DNA of 11,830 nt from CAZTLE01 sp964614415 (GTDB lineage: Bacteria; Bacteroidota; Bacteroidia; Flavobacteriales; Flavobacteriaceae). The position numbers and the translations under genes are program-made. Each line of letters opens with the position of its first letter. Position 1 is the first letter of the stretch. The notes beneath the pieces were generated by a model. The model was not told where the DNA came from. It did no database searches and was given only the letters and a program-made list of their open reading frames with translations. This document shows positions 7,463 to 11,830 of this stretch, one piece after another. The DNA lies in assembly GCA_964614415.1 (NCBI GenBank), contig CAZTLE010000127.1, forward strand, positions 1 to 11,830, read 5' to 3'.

Positions 7463-8107
7463 TTAAGGTGCTAATCGTTCAATAATCCAGTCCAATCCAT
7501 CTAATCGGTACCGTATCCTGTCGTGTAATCTGTTGGGCCTCCCCTGCCAGAATTCAATCTCAACAGGGCTTACCAAATAACCTCCCCAATTGGAAGGCCT
7601 GGGAATTTCTTTGTTGGCATATTCCAATTCCAGCGCTTCTAATTGACTTTCAAGTTCGTCTCTGTCTTTGATGACAGAACTCTGAGCGGAAACTACAGCT
7701 CCCAACTGACTCCCTTTGGGGCGTGAATGGAAGTAATTGGTAGATTCAACATCCGAAGTTTTGGTGGCAGTTCCCTTAATGATCACCTGTCGTTCCAAAG
7801 TATGCCAGAAAAATGACAGGCAGACATTGGGATTTTGATCAATGGCCTCTCCTTTTTCACTCTCGTAGTTGGTATAGAAATAGAACCCGTTCTCATCGTA
7901 CTTTTTCAATAGTACGATCCTGCCTCGTGGATATCCATCGGTGCTAAATGTAGACAGCGTCATGGCATTGGCCTCACTCCCGTCGGGTGCGTCTTTAGCC
8001 TCCTGGAACCAGGATCGAAATTGCTGCAACGGATTAGGGTCAACAGCAGTTTCCGAAAGGATTCCTTTTTCGTAGGATTTTCGATAGTCATGTAGGTTTT
8101 CAGTCAT
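7463..8107 (-). CDS. pdxH: Pyridoxamine 5'-phosphate oxidase
   Basis: PdxH oxidises pyridoxine or pyridoxamine 5'-phosphate to pyridoxal 5'-phosphate with FMN and O2, the last step of vitamin B6 synthesis and salvage. At 214 residues it is the usual length. Visible family motifs are RGRIVLLKKYDENGFYFYTNY (61-81; FMN-binding strand region), RQVIIKG (106-112), SRPKGSQLGAVVSAQS (128-143), WGGYLV (174-179) and the C-terminal signature EFWQGRPNRLHDR (185-197), ending WIIERLAP. The ATG at 8107 is preceded by a purine-rich AGGTGA. A 77-base spacer separates it from rnz, and sixA follows after 20 bases, so it could be the first gene of a pdxH-sixA-ppk1-ppx unit. Its link to polyphosphate metabolism is not obvious. 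Confidence 0.96.
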   Translation of the reverse strand: MTENLHDYRKSYEKGILSETAVDPNPLQQFRSWFQEAKDAPDGSEANAMTLSTFSTDGYPRGRIVLLKKYDENGFYFYTNYESEKGEAIDQNPNVCLSFFWHTLERQVIIKGTATKTSDVESTNYFHSRPKGSQLGAVVSAQSSVIKDRDELESQLEALELEYANKEIPRPSNWGGYLVSPVEIEFWQGRPNRLHDRIRYRLDGLDWIIERLAP

Positions 8108-8184
8108 TCACCTGTCTTTACATCGCAATTTACGAGTTTTGGACTAGGTAGAAAATGAAGAAATGGTTAATATGATCCAAATTT

Positions 8185-9090
8185 TCAGAAAACAAACTGC
8201 TTCCCATCCTCGGCCAGTTCCACATTTTGGAAGATAGTAAGGGCTTCCTTCCGGAACAACTCAAGATCATCATACCGGGTTGAATAATGCCCCAGAATAA
8301 GGGTTCCTACCTTTGCCATATCGGCTATGGTTGCAGCCTGTTTGGCTGTGGAGTGTTTGGTTTTCTCGCAGAGATGCGCGTGTTCTTCGAGAAAAGTAGA
8401 CTCGTGATACAATACCGAGGCCCCTTTTATTTGTTGAACTATGCCGGGTTTAAACATAGTATCACTGCAGTATGCATAGGACAAAGGCGGGGCCGGATCC
8501 AGGGTAACCTGAGCATTTGGAATCAGATCACCGCGTTCGTTGGGGACGTCCTGTCCTTGTTTCAGTTTGTTGAAGTAGGCCATGTGAATACCCGCTTTTT
8601 GGGCAGCCGCGAGATCCAGAGTCCGTTCCCCGGGTTTTTCCTGAAATAGAAATCCGTTGGTATACACTCTGTGTTCCAGTGGAATGGTATGAACCGAAAC
8701 TTTGTCGTCCTCAAAAATGAGTTCAGATTCAGTGCTTTCCAATTCGTGAAAGATCAGTGGATAGTTGGTCCAGGAGTTTCCCAGTCGCAGTTGAAGCGTT
8801 ATCGCTTCTTTGATACCTTTGGGACCGTAAATATGCAATTCTGCTTCCCTGCCCAGTAACCGAAAGGAAGATACAAGCCCCACAAGTCCGAAAAAGTGAT
8901 CTCCGTGCAGGTGCGAAATAAAAATATGTCGAATTCTGGAAAACTTGATCCGGTTGCGACGCAGCTGTACCTGTGTGCCCTCTCCGCAATCGATGAGAAA
9001 CAGGTGATTGCGAATGTTTAGCACCTGAGCGGTAGGATTTGTATTTGCCTTGGGCGTTGCTGAGTAACAGCCCAGAATAGTGAGTTGCAC
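8185..9090 (-). CDS. rnz: Ribonuclease Z (tRNA 3' processing endonuclease)
   Basis: RNase Z cuts the 3' trailer from tRNA precursors. The 301-residue protein is the ElaC-type short form. It carries the metallo-beta-lactamase zinc site: His60-x-His62-x-Asp64-His65 (SHLHGDHFFG), His140 (LEHRV), Asp210 (CSDT) and His268 (GHYSTRY), plus the HST motif (246-248). The insertion between about 150 and 200 fits the flexible exosite arm region of this family. The start is GTG at 9090, giving MQLTILGCYSATP as in homologues; an in-frame TAA lies only a few codons upstream and there is no earlier ATG. It follows the STAS-like gene by 43 bases. Identification is secure. Confidence 0.95.
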   Translation of the reverse strand: MQLTILGCYSATPKANTNPTAQVLNIRNHLFLIDCGEGTQVQLRRNRIKFSRIRHIFISHLHGDHFFGLVGLVSSFRLLGREAELHIYGPKGIKEAITLQLRLGNSWTNYPLIFHELESTESELIFEDDKVSVHTIPLEHRVYTNGFLFQEKPGERTLDLAAAQKAGIHMAYFNKLKQGQDVPNERGDLIPNAQVTLDPAPPLSYAYCSDTMFKPGIVQQIKGASVLYHESTFLEEHAHLCEKTKHSTAKQAATIADMAKVGTLILGHYSTRYDDLELFRKEALTIFQNVELAEDGKQFVF

Positions 9091-9133
9091 GTTCTTTATT
9101 TGTTATTGGGTGTTGGGTGATTCTACCGACTCG

Positions 9134-9469
9134 CTAGAACCCCAGGTCGCGTTCTATCTCCTCCATCTCTATAATATCGGCTGCCTCCTGTAAAGTGGGG
9201 ACAACGATCATTTCGAAGGGAATGTCATCCACATTGAAAGCGCTATTTACAATTACAAACGACTGTTTCGTAGCCCGATGCTTGTTGGATACTTTCAGGT
9301 AGGAGAGTAATCCGTCCAGTTCCAGGTCGTTGAATGCTCCAAGGTCAACAACCACATTCTGCCCCTTGAATTTATTAGGTATCTGAGATTCGAGGAATTT
9401 GGCGAACTTGACCAGGTCTCCCCGATCGTCTTCCAGCACCACATAATTCTCGAAATTATTAATCTTCAT
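9134..9469 (-). CDS. Small STAS-like protein of unknown function
   Basis: A 111-residue soluble protein with alternating strand/helix segments that resemble a STAS (anti-sigma-factor antagonist) fold: a strand near 38-46 (NVVVDLGAF), a helix near 50-62 (LELDGLLSYLKVS), a strand at 70-75 (SFVIVN), and a final helix after VVPTLQEAADII (89-100). Where SpoIIAA-type proteins carry the phosphorylated serine in DSSGL, this protein reads ELDGL (50-54), so regulation by serine phosphorylation is unlikely. The ATG start lies inside the end of pyrB (11 bp overlap), suggesting translational coupling, and rnz follows. From memory, small proteins in this position in Flavobacteriaceae are sometimes labelled 'ribonuclease Z', but there is no metallo-beta-lactamase motif here, so that label would be wrong. 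It is clearly a real gene; its role is unknown. Confidence 0.75.
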   Translation of the reverse strand: MKINNFENYVVLEDDRGDLVKFAKFLESQIPNKFKGQNVVVDLGAFNDLELDGLLSYLKVSNKHRATKQSFVIVNSAFNVDDIPFEMIVVPTLQEAADIIEMEEIERDLGF

Positions 9470-10397
9470 CGCGTTTTATTTTGGAAGCCAGCAAATATAA
9501 TACCGCCATTCGTATGGCCACTCCATTCTGAACCTGCTCGAGAATAATCGCCTGTTTGCTGTCAGCGACATCGCTTGTTATCTCCACCCCTCGATTAATA
9601 GGTCCGGGGTGCATAACAACGATCTCTTTCTTCAGGCTGTCGAGCAACGCCCTGTTCAATCCGAATTGCTGTGAATACTCCCGTGTGGATGGGAAATAGC
9701 TAATATCCATACGTTCGTTCTGTACGCGTAGCATATTGGCCACATCGCACCATTCCAGTGATTCGCGTAGATTATAGGAAACTTCGACTCCCAACTTGTC
9801 TATATATTTTGGAATGAGCGTTTTGGGTCCGCATACACGCACGGTGGCTCCTAATTTCTGAAGCGCAAAAATATTCGAGAGTGCCACCCGTGAATGGAGG
9901 ATATCACCTACGATCACCACATTCTTACCGGCCACATCCCCTAATTTCTCTCGTATGGAATAGGTGTCCAGTAGTGCCTGGGTAGGGTGTTCGTGTGCCC
10001 CATCCCCCGCGTTTACGATACTGGCATCGATATGTTTCGAAAGAAACACACCGGCACCCGGATTGGGGTGTCGCATTACCACCATATCCACTTTCATGGA
10101 CAGAATGTTATTTACAGTATCTATAAGGGTTTCTCCCTTCTTTACAGAGGAAGACGCCGCCGAAAAGTTAATGACATCTGCAGAAAGTCGTTTTTCCGCC
10201 AGTTCGAATGAGAGCTTGGTACGCGTACTGTTCTCAAAAAACAGATTGGCAATGGTGATATCGCGAAGCGAAGGGACTTTTTTAATGGGTCTGTTGATCA
10301 CCTCCTTGAAGTGATCGGCTGTTTCGAAGATCAAATGGATATCCTCTTCGGTGATGTATTTGATTCCCAGTAAGTGATTTACACTTAGTTCGCTCAT
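9459..10397 (-). CDS. pyrB: Aspartate carbamoyltransferase, catalytic subunit
   Basis: PyrB joins carbamoyl phosphate and aspartate, the first committed step of pyrimidine synthesis. At 312 residues it has the family length. Active-site motifs are intact: Ser57-Thr-Arg-Thr60 (carbamoyl phosphate), the 80s loop SSSVKKGE (82-89) with Lys87, RHPNPGA (109-115), His137-Pro-Thr-Gln140, and HPGPINRGVE (263-272). No pyrI regulatory subunit gene is in the window, so the enzyme may work as a catalytic trimer or with a subunit encoded elsewhere. It begins 9 bases after pyrR, and its last 11 bases overlap the next gene. Regulation is presumably shared with pyrR. Confidence 0.97.
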   Translation of the reverse strand: MSELSVNHLLGIKYITEEDIHLIFETADHFKEVINRPIKKVPSLRDITIANLFFENSTRTKLSFELAEKRLSADVINFSAASSSVKKGETLIDTVNNILSMKVDMVVMRHPNPGAGVFLSKHIDASIVNAGDGAHEHPTQALLDTYSIREKLGDVAGKNVVIVGDILHSRVALSNIFALQKLGATVRVCGPKTLIPKYIDKLGVEVSYNLRESLEWCDVANMLRVQNERMDISYFPSTREYSQQFGLNRALLDSLKKEIVVMHPGPINRGVEITSDVADSKQAIILEQVQNGVAIRMAVLYLLASKIKRDED

Positions 10398-10406
10398 TGT
10401 ATAACG

Positions 10407-10946
10407 CTAGTTATTTACGAGGTATACTGCATCTTCTCCATCCTGTTCCTTCCAGCATACCTTTACTTTCTCTTCATTGATCGCATCCACCTGCCTGCCC
10501 CGGTAATCGGGTTGGATGGGCAAATGCCGACTAAAGCGCCGATCGATCAAGGTTAATAATTCAATCTCCAGGGGTCTTCCGAAGGACTGTATCGCCGTTA
10601 GCGCAGCCCGGATGCTTCGACCTGTATAGAGCACGTCGTCAATAAAAACCACCTTTTTGTCTTCTACGATGAAATTAATTTCAGTAGTACTGGCCTCCAG
10701 GGTTTTATCTCCTCTCCGGAAATCGTCGCGATAGAACGTAATGTCCAAATAGCCCAAGGAAACATTCTTGATCTTGTATTCAGACTCAAGTAACTGTTTA
10801 AGGCGTTCAGCCAGGAAAATACCGCGTGGTTGTATTCCTATTAGGACCGTTTCTGAAAAATTATCGTGATTTTCGATCAATTGACAAGCCAGACGATGAA
10901 GAGCGATTTGAACTTCGGTTGCATTCAACAGCACTTTTTGGCTCAT
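10407..10946 (-). CDS. pyrR: PyrR: pyr operon regulator / uracil phosphoribosyltransferase
   Basis: PyrR is a phosphoribosyltransferase-fold protein; in Firmicutes it binds pyr mRNA and causes attenuation when UMP is abundant, and it can also convert uracil plus PRPP to UMP. The 179-residue protein carries the PRPP motif VVFIDDVLYTGRSIRAA (99-115), with Asp103-Asp104 and Thr108-Gly-Arg-Ser111, and the DRRFSRHLPIQPDYRGR segment (135-151) typical of PyrR. The start is the ATG at 10946 (MSQKVLLNA), which gives the family length; an upstream TTG at 10979 would add 11 residues but overlaps the predicted promoter. It is the first gene of the run, directly ahead of pyrB. No PyrR-type attenuator is visible in the short leader, so its regulatory role here is uncertain. 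Confidence 0.93.
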   Translation of the reverse strand: MSQKVLLNATEVQIALHRLACQLIENHDNFSETVLIGIQPRGIFLAERLKQLLESEYKIKNVSLGYLDITFYRDDFRRGDKTLEASTTEINFIVEDKKVVFIDDVLYTGRSIRAALTAIQSFGRPLEIELLTLIDRRFSRHLPIQPDYRGRQVDAINEEKVKVCWKEQDGEDAVYLVNN

Positions 10947-10976
10947 ACGGGTGGTTTCTGAATCTGATTCAGGGTA

Positions 10977-10984
10977 CAAAATTA
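10977..10984 (-). promoter_or_regulatory. Predicted -7 promoter element (TAATTTTG) for pyrR
   Basis: Read on the - strand this is TAATTTTG, a perfect match to the Bacteroidetes -7 consensus TAnnTTTG. It sits 30 bases before the pyrR ATG and downstream of the rpsA terminator, the right place for the operon promoter. The leader would be only about 24 bases. No clear TTG lies at the expected -33 spacing; the nearest is about 27 bases upstream. A weak dyad (10984-10990 with 10997-11003, 6-base spacer) lies between the -7 and -33 regions and could be an operator or chance. Confidence 0.5.
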
Positions 10985-11014
10985 GTACTTTTTATTAAGT
11001 ATTCCCTAATACAA

Positions 11015-11045
11015 TTAAAAAAGCCCCTCGTTTCCGAAGGGCTTC
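11015..11045 (-). terminator. Intrinsic terminator of rpsA
   Basis: On the - strand, arms AAGCCCTTCG (11044-11035) and CGAGGGGCTT (11030-11021) pair over 10 bp around a GAAA loop (a GNRA tetraloop), followed by a run of six U (11022-11017). The one imperfect pair is a U-G wobble in the - strand RNA but a C-A mismatch in the + strand RNA, which supports the - strand as the working one. It begins about 22 bases after the rpsA stop codon. Confidence 0.88.
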
Positions 11046-11066
11046 TTTGATGGATTTATGTGGAAT

Positions 11067-11830
11067 TTACTTTTTCTTTCCTTCCATTTTATCCTTGATC
11101 TCCTGAAGCTTGGCATTCGCATCACCAAGGGTTGGTTTGGCTTCATCAGCTTGTTTCTTAGCACGCTTTTGGGCCTGCTTAACAATCTTAGCCTCTTCTT
11201 CCTTGTGGATGGTCATGTGAGAAGCAACTACCTTCTTGAATTCTTTGTTGAACTCAATGATTTGGAATTCTGCTTCTTCTCCCTTCTTCAAAGAGCTACC
11301 GTCTTCCTTCTCCATGTGTCGGTTAGGGATAAATGCTGTGATATCATCGTTGAATCTCACAACAGCTCCTTTATCAACTACTTCATCAATAGCAGCGGTG
11401 TGCTTGGATCCTACGGCAAACTCATCCTCGTACTTATCCCATGGATTTTCTGTGGTTTGCTTGTGACCCAGGCTCAACTTACGTCCTTCCACATCCAATT
11501 CAAGAACAATCACTTCCAGGCTGTCACCAATGTTGGTGAACTCGCTTGGGTGCTTGATCTTCTTGGTCCAGGAAAGATCGGAGATATAGATAAGACCGTC
11601 AATTCCTTCTTCCATTTCAACGAATACACCGAAGTTGGTGAAGTTTCGTACGATACCTGAATGCTTGGAACCAACAGGGTATTTAGTCGTAATATCTGTC
11701 CATGGATCCGGAGTCAATTGCTTGATACCCAGAGACATTTTGCGCTCTTCGCGATCCAGGGTAAGAATCTGAGCTTCGATCTGATCACCTACGTTTACGA
11801 AGTCCTGAGCACTTCTTAGGTGTGTTGACC
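11067..11830 (-). CDS. rpsA: 30S ribosomal protein S1, 3' part (5' end outside window)
   Basis: S1 is the large RNA-binding protein of the small subunit that helps mRNA enter the ribosome. The open frame runs to the right edge of the window; 253 C-terminal residues are visible. They hold the end of one S1 repeat (QILTLDREERKMSLGIKQL), one classical complete repeat (about visible residues 50-124, with FGVFVEMEEGIDGLIYISDLSW), a more divergent last repeat (about 138-206), and a Lys/Glu/Ala-rich tail ending EGKKK that is probably disordered. S1-dependent initiation fits the scarcity of Shine-Dalgarno sequences before the genes in this window. The stop codon is followed by an intrinsic terminator that separates it from pyrR. 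Identification is secure from the repeats and the pyr neighbourhood. Confidence 0.95.
   Translation of the reverse strand, partial: STHLRSAQDFVNVGDQIEAQILTLDREERKMSLGIKQLTPDPWTDITTKYPVGSKHSGIVRNFTNFGVFVEMEEGIDGLIYISDLSWTKKIKHPSEFTNIGDSLEVIVLELDVEGRKLSLGHKQTTENPWDKYEDEFAVGSKHTAAIDEVVDKGAVVRFNDDITAFIPNRHMEKEDGSSLKKGEEAEFQIIEFNKEFKKVVASHMTIHKEEEAKIVKQAQKRAKKQADEAKPTLGDANAKLQEIKDKMEGKKK

Noticed and set aside
8108..8184. TAAATTGC (- strand, 8132-8125) as a promoter for pdxH
   Set aside because: It has two mismatches to TAnnTTTG and no TTG at the -33 spacing; too weak to list.
10947..10979. TTG at 10979 as the pyrR start
   Set aside because: It would add 11 residues not expected for the family and lies within the predicted -7 element, so it would probably not be transcribed.
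11058..11660. A 200-residue + strand open frame opposite rpsA
   Set aside because: It mirrors the rpsA reading frame, starts inside the spacer next to the terminator, and has a Leu/Phe-rich composition typical of an antisense shadow of a Lys/Glu-rich gene.
1..11830. Mobile elements, CRISPR arrays, defence genes, tRNA or rRNA genes
   Set aside because: All gene space is filled by recognisable housekeeping genes plus one small hypothetical; no transposase, regular spaced repeats or RNA gene sequence was seen.

Overview
The window is a piece of draft chromosome from a member of the Bacteroidota, most likely the family Flavobacteriaceae. The evidence is the protein style of DnaX, PPK1, S1 and MiaE, the gene order rpsA / pyrR-pyrB / STAS-like gene / rnz, the near absence of Shine-Dalgarno sequences, and a perfect Bacteroidetes-type -7 element (TAnnTTTG) before pyrR. 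Species cannot be named from the sequence alone. Every gene is an ordinary chromosomal gene; no phage, insertion sequence, CRISPR array, tRNA or rRNA is visible. A run of exactly 100 N marks a scaffold gap whose true length is unknown.

Layout. On the + strand are the 3' part of dnaX (clamp-loader tau/gamma subunit), the gap with a degenerate AT-rich repeat on its right side, miaE (tRNA hydroxylase) and a secreted S15/CocE-type peptidase. On the - strand, reading from the right edge, are the 3' part of rpsA with an intrinsic terminator, then a tight run of eight genes: pyrR, pyrB, a small STAS-like gene, rnz, pdxH, a sixA-like histidine phosphatase, ppk1 and ppx. The two strands meet tail to tail: the peptidase gene and ppx share 14 bp at their 3' ends.

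How the genes work together. pyrR-pyrB is a pyrimidine biosynthesis/salvage unit. rnz and miaE both act on tRNA (3' end maturation and A37 hydroxylation). sixA-ppk1-ppx forms a polyphosphate module with 2-3 bp between genes: PPK1 makes polyphosphate through a phosphohistidine intermediate, Ppx degrades it, and the SixA-like enzyme belongs to a family that removes phosphate from histidine. pdxH (pyridoxal phosphate synthesis) heads this group.

The most interesting signal is inside dnaX. A run of ten A followed by G contains the heptamer A AAA AAG in the reading frame, the same heptamer used in E. coli dnaX. In the -1 frame a single Ala codon is followed at once by TGA, and the +1 frame also stops within five codons. 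This is the layout expected for making a short gamma form and a long tau form from one gene, by ribosomal frameshifting or by transcriptional slippage. I see no wholly new system here; the other points of interest are the phosphohistidine/polyphosphate pairing, the uncharacterised STAS-like protein, and clustered non-ATG starts.
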